A program made the position numbers and the translations under genes. A DNA stretch of 19,632 nucleotides from contig JBCAZE010000044.1 in NCBI GenBank assembly GCA_039700805.1, forward strand, positions 1 through 19,632, read 5' to 3'. Source of the DNA: CALBPI01 sp039700805. GTDB taxonomy: Bacteria; Pseudomonadota; Gammaproteobacteria; Steroidobacterales; Woeseiaceae. Below, piece after piece: positions 1-7,516 of the stretch. Position 1 is the stretch's first letter, and each line of letters begins with the position of its first letter. Below the pieces are notes generated by a model. It was not told the origin of the DNA. It searched no databases and was given only the letters and a program-made list of their open reading frames with translations.

Positions 1-1752
1 ATCGATCAGTGCTAGATGCTCGGGTCTCTCGAAATAGGATCTCACTCGCTCGGCCACGATCGGCCCAACGTCGTTCACAGCGATCAACTGCTCCAGGTCA
101 GCGTCGCGAATACCCTCAAGATCACCAAAGTGGTTAGCCAGGGACTCGGCGGTGGTCTCCCCTACCTCTCGAATACCCAGTGCAAATAAGAAACGAGGCA
201 ATGTGGTTTGTTTGCTCTTTTCGATCGCGTCGACCACATTTTGAGCTGACTTCTCAGCCATGCGCTCGTAGCCAGACAACTCTTCTACTGTCAGGGAATA
301 CAAATCAGCCGGATTTTTGACTCGCGACTCCGAAAGTTGCTCGATCAGCTTCGCACCGAGCCCCTCAATGTCCATCGCTTTTCTGGACGCAAAGTGTTTC
401 AGGCCTTCGGTCCGCTGGGCTTTGCAGATAACCGGGCCGCCGGTACAGCGCGCCACAGCCTCGTCTGCAATACGTTGAACCAATGAGCCACACACTGGGC
501 AGGCAGACGGTAATCCAACGGCCACGGCACCGTCCGGGCGTCGGTCCAACAGGACCGAGGCAACTTCGGGGATTACGTCACCAGCGCGACGCACGACGAC
601 CGTGTCGCCCAGGCGAACATCCTTGCGTTGCAGCTCATCGATATTGTGCAGCGTGGCGTTGCTGACGGTAACGCCGCCAACAAATACCGGCTTCAACCGA
701 GCGACAGGCGTCAACGCACCCGTGCGGCCAACCTGCCAATCGACGCCCTCCACCGTGGTCAGCGCTTCCTCTGCCGGGAATTTTCGGGCGATGGCCCAGC
801 GCGGCGCGCGTGATACGAATCCAAGTTCGCGCTGTTGAGAGAAGGCGTCGACCTTAAATACAACACCATCAATATCGAAATCGAGCGTATCGCGACGCTC
901 GCCCAACGACTCAAAATAACGATGGCACCCAGCGGCGCCTTCAACGACTTCGGCTAACCCACTCACTTTTAGCCCCCAGGACTTCAATGACGCGAGCGTC
1001 TCGCTGTGCGTATCGGGCAAGCTGCCACCATCGACAAACCCAACAGCGTAACAAAACATATCGAGCGGTCGTTGGGCCGTGAGTGCCGGATCGAGCTGTC
1101 GAAGACTGCCAGCCGCCGCATTGCGTGGGTTCACGAACGTCTTCTCACCACGCTCGATCGCCTTCGCGTTGTATTGGTGAAAACCGGCCTTGGGCATCAC
1201 AACTTCGCCGCGAACCTCGAGTCTCTCGGGATATCCGCTGCCGGTGAGTTTCAATGGCACCGAGCCAATGGTGCGGATGTTGTGGGTAATGTCTTCGCCA
1301 GTGCTGCCATCACCACGTGTTGCAGCACGAGACAATACGCCGTTCTCGTAGAGCAGAGAGACCGCAGCGCCATCAAACTTGGGCTCAGCACTGACCGAAA
1401 TGTCGCCGTTGGCATCGTCGAGCTCTAATCGCTCCGCAACGCGCTTCAAGAAGGCATCGAGCTCTTCGTCAGAAAACGCATTGTCCAACGACAACATCGG
1501 TATCAAGTGCTCGACCGTCTCGAAGCCGGCGATCGGCGTCGCACCCACACGCTGGGTTGGGGACTCTGGCGTGACTAATGCCGGGTAATCAGCTTCGAGT
1601 GCTTGCAGCTCACGCAGCAACCGGTCGTACTCCGCATCGGGGACCGAAGGATCATCGAGCACATAGTATCGATGGTTGTGCTCGTGAATCGCCGTGGAAA
1701 GTGCATCGGCGCGCGCCTTTATCTCTGGCGAGACTGTTCCCGTGTCGCTCAC
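1..1752 (-). CDS. ligA: NAD-dependent DNA ligase LigA (C-terminus cut by window edge)
   Basis: This enzyme seals 5'-phosphate/3'-OH nicks in DNA using NAD+, in replication (Okazaki fragments) and repair, in the cytoplasm. The visible part is 584 residues; family members are about 670-690, so roughly the last 90 residues (BRCT domain) lie beyond the left edge. In order: N-terminal NAD-binding Ia region with HRYYVLDDPSVPDAEYD; adenylation domain with nucleophile Lys125 in KFDG; OB-fold; a four-cysteine zinc site (Cys418, 421, 436, 443); and helix-hairpin-helix repeats near the edge (ALGIREVGETTA). The start is GTG, forming a GTGA overlap with the zipA stop. No Shine-Dalgarno is visible before it, so translation is probably coupled to zipA. 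It is the last visible gene of the smc-zipA-ligA operon. Identity is certain; only the GTG start is slightly open. Confidence 0.97.
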   Translation of the reverse strand, partial: MSDTGTVSPEIKARADALSTAIHEHNHRYYVLDDPSVPDAEYDRLLRELQALEADYPALVTPESPTQRVGATPIAGFETVEHLIPMLSLDNAFSDEELDAFLKRVAERLELDDANGDISVSAEPKFDGAAVSLLYENGVLSRAATRGDGSTGEDITHNIRTIGSVPLKLTGSGYPERLEVRGEVVMPKAGFHQYNAKAIERGEKTFVNPRNAAAGSLRQLDPALTAQRPLDMFCYAVGFVDGGSLPDTHSETLASLKSWGLKVSGLAEVVEGAAGCHRYFESLGERRDTLDFDIDGVVFKVDAFSQQRELGFVSRAPRWAIARKFPAEEALTTVEGVDWQVGRTGALTPVARLKPVFVGGVTVSNATLHNIDELQRKDVRLGDTVVVRRAGDVIPEVASVLLDRRPDGAVAVGLPSACPVCGSLVQRIADEAVARCTGGPVICKAQRTEGLKHFASRKAMDIEGLGAKLIEQLSESRVKNPADLYSLTVEELSGYERMAEKSAQNVVDAIEKSKQTTLPRFLFALGIREVGETTAESLANHFGDLEGIRDADLEQLIAVNDVGPIVAERVRSYFERPEHLALID

Positions 1753-2474
1753 TGTAGTTTTAGGTGCTTAAGCTCGTATTGAATCAGGTCTTCACGAAGG
1801 AATCGCTCACGCTGAATACTCAACGTGCTGCCATCACCATCCAACAATTCACCTTGCAGAGAGATGGCCACCGCTCTCGCCGCCTCAATCATTTTGTCGA
1901 AAGCGTCAACGCCACGACCGGGCCCGGGTCGCAGCATAAAGAAGCTCAGCCCTGCGAGCGTTTTATCGGCGAGATTCTGAAGATCGAAGGTTCCTGGCTC
2001 GGTCAAACTTGCAACAGAGAACAAGGCGTCTTCGCCATCGCTGTCATCCAACTTGTGGAATATGCCGAAGCGCCCGTGAGAGAGTCCAGCGTCGCGCAAC
2101 GTCAATATCACCTCTTCGGCAGAGAACTCTTTTTGCGCTTTGCCGACGATGCGAAGTGAAATCACTTTCTCCGGCGCATCGGCGTTGGAACGCTTGGGCT
2201 GAGGCTCTGGCTCGGGCCCTTCGGCGCCAAAGACATCTTTCGAGAAGGCCTCTTCATCCGCCCCATTGATGCTGTCTACCGCCTCGCTAAACGCCGGCGT
2301 GACTTTGATAATCGACGACTCTGGCTCGCCAACCTCATCACCGAAGTTGGGTTCGACACGTTCCACCGCCGGACTGTTGCGAACTTCGGCGGCTGGTTTA
2401 CGACGCACGGTGAGATAGACCGCAATGATGATAACGATCCCTATGACGAGTAACGCTATGCGCAGGCTATCCAT
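1749..2474 (-). CDS. zipA: Cell division protein ZipA
   Basis: ZipA is an inner-membrane division protein that tethers FtsZ to the membrane and stabilises the Z ring. The 241-residue product begins MDSLRIALLVIG: a single N-terminal membrane helix (about residues 4-24) with basic residues after it (RRK), then an acidic, Pro/Glu-rich linker to about residue 100 (including PEPEPQPKRS), then the FtsZ-binding ZipA_C domain to the end (VISLRIVGKAQKEFSAEEV onward). An upstream in-frame start that adds 19 residues is rejected because it lies inside smc and spoils the N-out, helix-first topology. The chosen ATG is 13 bases past the smc stop, with GAGG overlapping that stop as a rather distant ribosome site. 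The short linker compared with E. coli ZipA is usual outside the enterics. The position between smc and ligA supports the call. Confidence 0.93.
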   Translation of the reverse strand: MDSLRIALLVIGIVIIIAVYLTVRRKPAAEVRNSPAVERVEPNFGDEVGEPESSIIKVTPAFSEAVDSINGADEEAFSKDVFGAEGPEPEPQPKRSNADAPEKVISLRIVGKAQKEFSAEEVILTLRDAGLSHGRFGIFHKLDDSDGEDALFSVASLTEPGTFDLQNLADKTLAGLSFFMLRPGPGRGVDAFDKMIEAARAVAISLQGELLDGDGSTLSIQRERFLREDLIQYELKHLKLQ

Positions 2475-2487
2475 CGTGCTTCTTGCC

Positions 2488-5400
2488 TCAGGCGGCCGCC
2501 ATCTTGACGGCTTCGTCGATATCCACAGCAACGAGTCGAGAAACGCCCGGCTCGTTCATGGTCACACCCATCAGTTGTTGCGCCATCTCCATCGTCGCCT
2601 TGTTATGGCTGATGAATACAAACTGCACCGTTTCCGACATCTCTTTAACGATATTACAGAAACGACCCACGTTGGCATCATCAAGCGGTGCATCAACCTC
2701 ATCGAGCATACAAAACGGTGCGGGATTCAATTCAAAAATCGCAAACACCAGAGACACGGCAGTCAATGCCTTCTCACCACCCGACAACAAGTGAATCGTG
2801 CTGTTGCGCTTGCCCGGCGGCCGCGCCATGACGGTCACGCCCGCTGCCAATAAGTCATCACCGGTAAGCTCGAGATAAGCCTGGCCACCGCCGAACAGTT
2901 TTGGGAACAAGCGCTGGAACCCACTGTTGACGCGGTCGTAGGTCTCTTTGAAACGGTTGCGAGTCTCGCGGTCGATCTTGCGAATTGCATTCTCGAGTGT
3001 TGTCAACGCACCATTCAAATCTTCGAGCTGAGCATCGAGATAGTTCTTTCTTTCTGCTTGCTCTTTAAACTCCTCGATCGCAGCCAAGTTGATCGGACCT
3101 AACCGATCAATGCGCTTCTGGGTTTTCTCGAGCTTCTCGGTCCAACTGTCGATGTCTGCATCCTCAGGCATCTCATTGCGGATTTCCTGAAGCTCAAACT
3201 GAGTCGCACTGAACTGCTCCATCAACCCTTCTTCGCGAACTTTGGTCTCTTGACCGGCAATCTTCGCTTCGGAAAGTGACTCACGCGCTTCGTTCACCGA
3301 TTGCTCATGGTCGGATCGCCGCTGTTCGAGTTGACGCAATTCTGTCTCTGCGTTTTCTACGTGTTGGCGTGCTTTACCGAGCTCGGACTCGAGATCGACC
3401 CGCATCACCAGCTGCTCGTCGAGCGTTTTCTGCATGTGCGCTACCGGCGCTTCTGCTTTGGAGATTTCTTGCTCCAATGCGTTTTTGCGCTGCTGGTATT
3501 GTTCAAGCTGACGCTTCATGCGAGTAAGACTTTGCTCCGCCGACTCGCGTGAACTACGACGCGACTCATAGCTGATAGCAAGATCCCGCGCAGCGCCGCG
3601 GTCTTGCGCCGCCTGTTCTCTTGATCGTTCAAGCTCACTGCGTAGCGATTGTTTTTGTGTCTCCAGACGCTCGCGATCGTCCGCGACCGTCGTGATGCGT
3701 TGCCGATTTTCCTCCAGCACCTGCTGGCTCTCAGCAACCTGAGATTTCGCGTCCTCACGTTCACGCTCGATTTCAGAGAGCGACTGCGCGCTAGCGTTGG
3801 CACGTTGCTCGGCCTGCGCGAGGCGAACCGCCGCGCTCTCGACCGCAGCGCTCGCATCCGCGGCAGCCCTGTTCGCTTGTGCGGCGGCTTGACGCAAAGA
3901 ATCACGCTCGGTTTCCAACGCTTTGATACGGCCTTCAGCATCTGACAGCGCCGTCTCGCCTTCCTCGACATCACGACGTTTGTCTTTGATCGCACGATCG
4001 AGATCACGAATCTCCTGCTCTCGCTCAAGCACGCCGCTCTTGGTGTCTTCGCCACGGCTGACGCGGACCCAAAATGGGCTTAACCAAACACCATCACGTG
4101 TGATGACGGACTCGTCTGGTGCTAATCGGTCGCGCATCGCCATCGCATCGGATAACGAACCGGCAATCGCGACACTAGAGAGCAAGTGCGACACCGCTGC
4201 CGGGGCACGTGACACTTTTGAGGCCAGACGGCTCTCGCGCGCTTCAGCGCCGGTGCCGCCGGTCTCAATCAACGTGATCGCACCGTCGGTCAAACCTGCG
4301 ATATCGCGAACCGCACTTTGCACATCGTCGACGCATACCGCTTGCAGATAACTGCCAAGCACGGTCTCAACGGCACGATCCCAACCGTCTTCGACTCGAA
4401 GCGATTGCGCCAGTCGCGGCGCTTCCTGCATCGCGTGGCTCTCGAGCCAATCCTGGATCTGGTCGGTGCCTTCACCGAGCGCTGCTTTCTGAAGCGCCTC
4501 TAATGATGCATAACGCCCGAGCATGGTTTGCAGCTCAGAGCGCTCTTTGTTCAACGCGGCATTCAGCTCGCCGACGCGTGCGCGTGTTTGTCCGAGTGTG
4601 GCATCACCCTCTTTCAATCGTTGTTCCGCGCTTTCCAACGCCGCGCTCGCTTTCGTCGCCTCCGACTTGGCCGCATCGCCAGCGACACGAAGGTCGTCGA
4701 GCGGGATGGACGCCCGCTCTTGTTCGACAGATGTCGCTCGCTGTTGCAAGCGCTCGATACGCTGCTGCAGCTGTTCGGTACGTGTGTTTTCGACCTGCAC
4801 AAGGCGCTCAGCTTCGCTCGCCTTGCGGTTGAACGCTTCCCACTCTTCTTGCCAGGCCGACATCGCAGCCTCTGCTTTTTGCAGTGACTCGGCAGACGCT
4901 CGCTCGCGCTCTCGGGCCTCATCGAGACCAGGCTCGAGTTCACTCAGTGTGAGCTGCAATTGCTCAAGCTGATCCGCGTCTTTTTCAATATGCCCAGCGA
5001 TTTCGGTGACGCCAGACACGGCACGCTCAAGATCCTCTTGTTGTCGCTGACGCATTTGCCGATTGTGCTCGATCGACTGCTCCAGTCGAGCGATCTCAGC
5101 ACCGACTTTGTAATAGCGTCCCTGCACTTCATTGAATGCATCGCTGGTCTCGGTGAGTCGCTCACGGCGATCTTCGATCCCCGCTTCTGCCTTACGCTGC
5201 TCTGCGATACATGCCTGCAAGTGATTTTCACGCTCTGCCAGCAGGCGTTCATTTTGTTCCGCGAGCAGTTTGAGCTCGGTCAGTCTGAGGCCAAGCAACT
5301 CGGCAGTCGTGCGTCGCTCCTCCGCTTTGAGCTTTTTGTACCGCTCAGCTGCTTTCGCTTGACGGTCGAGGCGTTTTAACTGTGCCTCCACTTCCTCCAG

Positions 5401-5991
5401 GAGATCGGTCAAGCGCTCGAGATTCTCCCGCGTATGCTTGATGCGATTCTCCGTCTCTCGACGACGCTCTTTATATTTGGAAATACCGGCGGCTTCTTCA
5501 ATAAAGACCCGCATTTCTTCCGGTTTCGCCTCAATCAAGCGCGAGATCATGCCCTGCTCGATAATCGAGTAGCTTCTCGGACCGAGCCCGGTGCCAAGGA
5601 ATATCTGCGTAATGTCTTTCCGGCGACACTTGGTGCCATTCAAGTAGTACGTTGAAATCGCATCGCGAGAGACCGTTCTTTTGATCGATATCTCGTTAAA
5701 ACCGGCATATTGCCCGCCGACTTTGCCGTCGCTGTTGTCGAACAACAACTCGATCGACGCCATGCCGACCGGCTTTCTGGCGCTAGAGCCATTGAAAATC
5801 ACGTCGGTAATCGAATCGCCGCGCAATCGACTTGCGGAACTCTCACCCATTACCCAACGGACAGCATCGATAACATTCGATTTTCCGCAACCATTGGGAC
5901 CTACAACCCCAACGAGATTGCCGGGAAATTCGATCGTTGTGGGCTCAACGAAAGACTTAAAACCGGCCAGTTTTATTTTACTAAGGCGCAT
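2488..5991 (-). CDS. smc: Chromosome segregation ATPase SMC
   Basis: SMC is the condensin ATPase that compacts and helps segregate the chromosome, acting as a dimer with ScpA and ScpB. The 1167-residue length is normal. It has an ABC head half at the N-terminus with Walker A GPNGCGKSN (31-39), a coiled coil from about 170 to 500, a hinge globule (about 500-660), a return coiled coil to about 1000, then the C-terminal head half with the ABC signature LSGGEK (1069-1074), Walker B CMLDEVD with Asp1097/Glu1098, a D-loop (APLDD) and switch His1129 (FISHN). The start MRLSKIKLAGFKSF is the canonical one. A canonical SMC here implies that this lineage does not rely on MukB. It is the first gene of the operon with zipA and ligA, divergent from queF across about 150 bases. 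I could not assign its promoter with confidence. Confidence 0.98.
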   Translation of the reverse strand: MRLSKIKLAGFKSFVEPTTIEFPGNLVGVVGPNGCGKSNVIDAVRWVMGESSASRLRGDSITDVIFNGSSARKPVGMASIELLFDNSDGKVGGQYAGFNEISIKRTVSRDAISTYYLNGTKCRRKDITQIFLGTGLGPRSYSIIEQGMISRLIEAKPEEMRVFIEEAAGISKYKERRRETENRIKHTRENLERLTDLLEEVEAQLKRLDRQAKAAERYKKLKAEERRTTAELLGLRLTELKLLAEQNERLLAERENHLQACIAEQRKAEAGIEDRRERLTETSDAFNEVQGRYYKVGAEIARLEQSIEHNRQMRQRQQEDLERAVSGVTEIAGHIEKDADQLEQLQLTLSELEPGLDEARERERASAESLQKAEAAMSAWQEEWEAFNRKASEAERLVQVENTRTEQLQQRIERLQQRATSVEQERASIPLDDLRVAGDAAKSEATKASAALESAEQRLKEGDATLGQTRARVGELNAALNKERSELQTMLGRYASLEALQKAALGEGTDQIQDWLESHAMQEAPRLAQSLRVEDGWDRAVETVLGSYLQAVCVDDVQSAVRDIAGLTDGAITLIETGGTGAEARESRLASKVSRAPAAVSHLLSSVAIAGSLSDAMAMRDRLAPDESVITRDGVWLSPFWVRVSRGEDTKSGVLEREQEIRDLDRAIKDKRRDVEEGETALSDAEGRIKALETERDSLRQAAAQANRAAADASAAVESAAVRLAQAEQRANASAQSLSEIEREREDAKSQVAESQQVLEENRQRITTVADDRERLETQKQSLRSELERSREQAAQDRGAARDLAISYESRRSSRESAEQSLTRMKRQLEQYQQRKNALEQEISKAEAPVAHMQKTLDEQLVMRVDLESELGKARQHVENAETELRQLEQRRSDHEQSVNEARESLSEAKIAGQETKVREEGLMEQFSATQFELQEIRNEMPEDADIDSWTEKLEKTQKRIDRLGPINLAAIEEFKEQAERKNYLDAQLEDLNGALTTLENAIRKIDRETRNRFKETYDRVNSGFQRLFPKLFGGGQAYLELTGDDLLAAGVTVMARPPGKRNSTIHLLSGGEKALTAVSLVFAIFELNPAPFCMLDEVDAPLDDANVGRFCNIVKEMSETVQFVFISHNKATMEMAQQLMGVTMNEPGVSRLVAVDIDEAVKMAAA

Positions 5992-6029
5992 TTGTTCTTT
6001 AGATCACTCTTGTCTGGTTCAACGGTGGG

Positions 6030-6058
6030 TTGGCACCGATGTAACGGCGTAGTGTAAG
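6030..6058 (+). promoter_or_regulatory. Possible sigma-70 promoter of queF
   Basis: TTGGCA (6030-6035, five of six to the -35 consensus) is followed after exactly 17 bases by TGTAAG (6053-6058, four of six to the -10 consensus). Transcription would start near 6065, so nearly all of the nested inverted repeat that follows would be in the queF leader. This is a consensus match only, and the -10 is weak. Confidence 0.4.
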
Positions 6059-6060
6059 CT

Positions 6061-6123
6061 AATTTGGTTCGCAAAACGATTGTCGCGGAACCGTGACAAT
6101 TTGCCTGTCACGGCAACCAAATT
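6061..6123. repeat. Nested inverted repeats in the smc-queF divergent region
   Basis: The outer arms AATTTGGTT (6061-6069) and AACCAAATT (6115-6123) are perfect 9-base complements. Inside is a perfect 8-base dyad, CCGTGACA (6091-6098) and TGTCACGG (6106-6113), with a 7-base loop. A competing hairpin pairs ATTGTC (6079-6084) with GACAAT (6095-6100) and shares GACA with the first, so the two cannot form together. There is no U-tract and the queF ribosome site lies outside the stems. It could be an operator for the divergent genes or an RNA element in the queF leader. Confidence 0.7.
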
Positions 6124-6145
6124 CCGATCAGATACAGAGATTCCA

Positions 6146-6586
6146 ATGAGCTATAAACCCGAGAAAACCCCACGCCCGGGGCCTTCCAGAGATCTTGAGA
6201 CTTTCCCGAACCCGAATCCGGAGCGCGACGTGGTGATCCGCATCCATACGCCCGAATTCACCTGTCTTTGCCCAAAAACGGATCAACCTGACTTTGCAAC
6301 GATTTACGTCGAGTACATTCCGGAATCGCTGTGTGTAGAGCTCAAGTCCTTGAAACTCTACTACTGGAGTTTCCGAGAAGAAGGGGCTTTTCATGAGGCG
6401 GTCACCAACCAAATCCTGGAAGACCTGGTTGCGGCGATTCAGCCGCGTTTTATGCGAGTGACCAGCGACTTCAACGTTCGCGGCGGTGTTTACACCCACG
6501 TGGTGGTCGAACACAAAGCGGATAATTGGGATCCAGCGCCTGCGGTTCAGCTACCACCGCCCGGGTTTAGCACAACAACGATCTGA
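6146..6586 (+). CDS. queF: NADPH-dependent 7-cyano-7-deazaguanine (preQ0) reductase QueF, short form
   Basis: QueF reduces the nitrile of preQ0 to the aminomethyl group of preQ1, a late step in making queuosine for tRNA, in the cytoplasm. The 146-residue length and the single tunnelling-fold domain match the short (Bacillus-type) form rather than the long enteric form. Catalytic Cys42 in LCPKTDQPDF and Asp49 have the 7-residue spacing of the known Cys55/Asp62 pair of B. subtilis. The QueF signature ELKSLKLY is at 65-72, followed by His83-Glu84. I chose ATG 6146 (MSYKPEKTPRPGPSRDLE) because this matches family N-termini. The longer frame from TTG 6080 would translate through the inverted repeats and is unlikely. 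The ribosome site is weak (AGAGA). The C-terminal tail after about residue 130 (proline-rich) is not part of the core fold. It sits upstream of dksA and gluQ; gluQ also acts on queuosine in tRNA. Confidence 0.95.
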   Translation: MSYKPEKTPRPGPSRDLETFPNPNPERDVVIRIHTPEFTCLCPKTDQPDFATIYVEYIPESLCVELKSLKLYYWSFREEGAFHEAVTNQILEDLVAAIQPRFMRVTSDFNVRGGVYTHVVVEHKADNWDPAPAVQLPPPGFSTTTI

Positions 6587-6605
6587 GCTAAGCGATAACG
6601 AGACA

Positions 6606-6634
6606 CTACAAATACAACGAATTCTCTGTATAAT
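6606..6634 (+). promoter_or_regulatory. Sigma-70 promoter of dksA with G+C-rich discriminator
   Basis: A perfect TATAAT lies at 6629-6634, with ACTACA (6606-6611, three of six to the -35 consensus) 17 bases upstream. The bases right after the -10 are CGCCGCGC, a G+C-rich discriminator like that of promoters repressed by ppGpp and DksA. The start would be near 6641, giving a leader of about 33 bases. Autorepression of dksA is known in E. coli; here it is inference. Confidence 0.6.
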
Positions 6635-6662
6635 CGCCGCGCTTGAACACTTTCCCGACCGC

Positions 6663-6667
6663 GGAGG
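6663..6667 (+). promoter_or_regulatory. Ribosome binding site deciding the dksA start
   Basis: GGAGG lies 3 bases before the first ATG (6671) and 6 bases before the second (6674). The spacing favours the second ATG as the true start of the lysine-tailed DksA. Confidence 0.7.
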
Positions 6668-6673
6668 GACATG

Positions 6674-7516
6674 ATGCCAGCGAAGAAAAAGGCAAAGAAA
6701 ACAACGTCTAAGAAGAAGACGGTGTCCAAGAAGAAGGTAGCCAAGAAGGCAACCGCAAAGAAGGCGCCGGCGCGTAAGGTCGCCAAGAAGAAAGTGTCCA
6801 AAAAGAAGGTAGCGAAGAAAACCGCGACCAAGAAAACCGCCAAGAAGAAAACCACGAGCAAGAAAAAGACAGTGACCAAGAAGAAGGTCACCAAGAAAGC
6901 GCCTTCCAAGAAGAAAGTCGCCAAGAAAACGGCTGCAAAAAAGACAACCAAAAAAGTGGCTAAGAAAGCACCTTCAAAGAAAAAGACTGCGGCGAAGAAA
7001 AAAGTGGTCAAAAAGACACCTGCCAAGAAGGCGGCGCCTGCAGCAAAAACAGCAGTTGCTGCGAAGCGTCGCGATCTGACCAGTGGTCCGATCCACGGTA
7101 TTGCGCCCTACCAGCCGAAGCGCAGCGAAGAGTACATGAGCGATGATCAGCTCGAGCATTTCCGCAAGATCTTGACGGCGTGGAAACGCGAGTTGATGCA
7201 AGAAGTCGATCGTACGGTGCATCACATGCAAGACGAAGCGGCTAACTTCCCGGATCCCAACGATCGCGCAACGCAGGAGTCTGAGTTCGGACTGGAGCTT
7301 CGCACCCGTGACCGCGAGCGTAAGCTACTTCGTAAGATCAGCCAGGCCCTCACCCGCATCGACGACGGCAGCTACGGCTTTTGTGAAGAGACCGGCGAAG
7401 AGATTGGTCTGAAGCGTCTCGAAGCGCGGCCGGTCGCCACGCTTTGTCTTGAGGCGCAAGAACGCCGTGAGCTCTCCGAGCGACAATTCCGCGATCGCGA
7501 CGATCGCTACCGGTAA
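6674..7516 (+). CDS. dksA: DksA-type RNA polymerase-binding protein with long lysine-rich N-terminal tail
   Basis: DksA enters the RNA polymerase secondary channel and with ppGpp represses rRNA-type promoters and activates others. The product is 280 residues, against about 150 for E. coli DksA. Residues 1-130 are a histone-H1/AlgP-like tail of Lys, Ala, Thr, Val and Ser (about 59 Lys), and the DksA module follows from about residue 145. The coiled-coil tip keeps both acidic residues (Asp194 and Asp197 in FPDPNDRATQE). The zinc-finger region reads Cys237-X2-Thr-X17-Cys258-X2-Ala: only two of the four classical cysteines remain, the same pattern reported for the zinc-independent DksA2 of Pseudomonas aeruginosa. 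The following ERRELSERQF helix is kept. gluQ follows directly, as after normal dksA genes, so this is probably the main DksA and not an extra paralogue. Xanthomonadaceae DksA proteins also carry lysine-rich tails. The tail may bind DNA or RNA (inference). Confidence 0.93.
   Translation: MPAKKKAKKTTSKKKTVSKKKVAKKATAKKAPARKVAKKKVSKKKVAKKTATKKTAKKKTTSKKKTVTKKKVTKKAPSKKKVAKKTAAKKTTKKVAKKAPSKKKTAAKKKVVKKTPAKKAAPAAKTAVAAKRRDLTSGPIHGIAPYQPKRSEEYMSDDQLEHFRKILTAWKRELMQEVDRTVHHMQDEAANFPDPNDRATQESEFGLELRTRDRERKLLRKISQALTRIDDGSYGFCEETGEEIGLKRLEARPVATLCLEAQERRELSERQFRDRDDRYR
6683..7030 (+). repeat. Degenerate lysine-rich coding repeat (H1-like tail of DksA)
   Basis: This is a run of short imperfect repeats encoding KKxxKK units such as SKKKT, KKVAKK and KKAPSKKK, built mainly from AAG and AAA with ACC/GCC codons. 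Unit length varies between about 4 and 9 residues, so it is not a clean tandem array. Its length is likely to vary between strains through slippage or recombination (inference). The complement gives a spurious Phe/Val-rich open frame on the minus strand. Confidence 0.85.

Noticed and set aside
2488..5991. Several plus-strand open frames of 80-150 codons inside smc
   Set aside because: They are antisense shadows of a high-G+C coding frame; smc coding is unbroken and no ribosome sites or protein features stand out.
6061..6123. Classical preQ1-I riboswitch
   Set aside because: I see no short preQ1-I stem with an A-rich tail and no expression platform; the repeats are kept as an unexplained element.
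6080..6145. N-terminal extension of QueF from TTG 6080
   Set aside because: It would translate through the nested inverted repeats, lacks a ribosome site and does not resemble QueF N-termini; ATG 6146 does.
6547..7026. Long Phe/Val/Leu-rich open frame on the minus strand that looks like a membrane protein
   Set aside because: It is the complement of the Lys-codon repeat in dksA (AAG/AAA read backwards gives CTT/TTT), with no ribosome site or homologous pattern.
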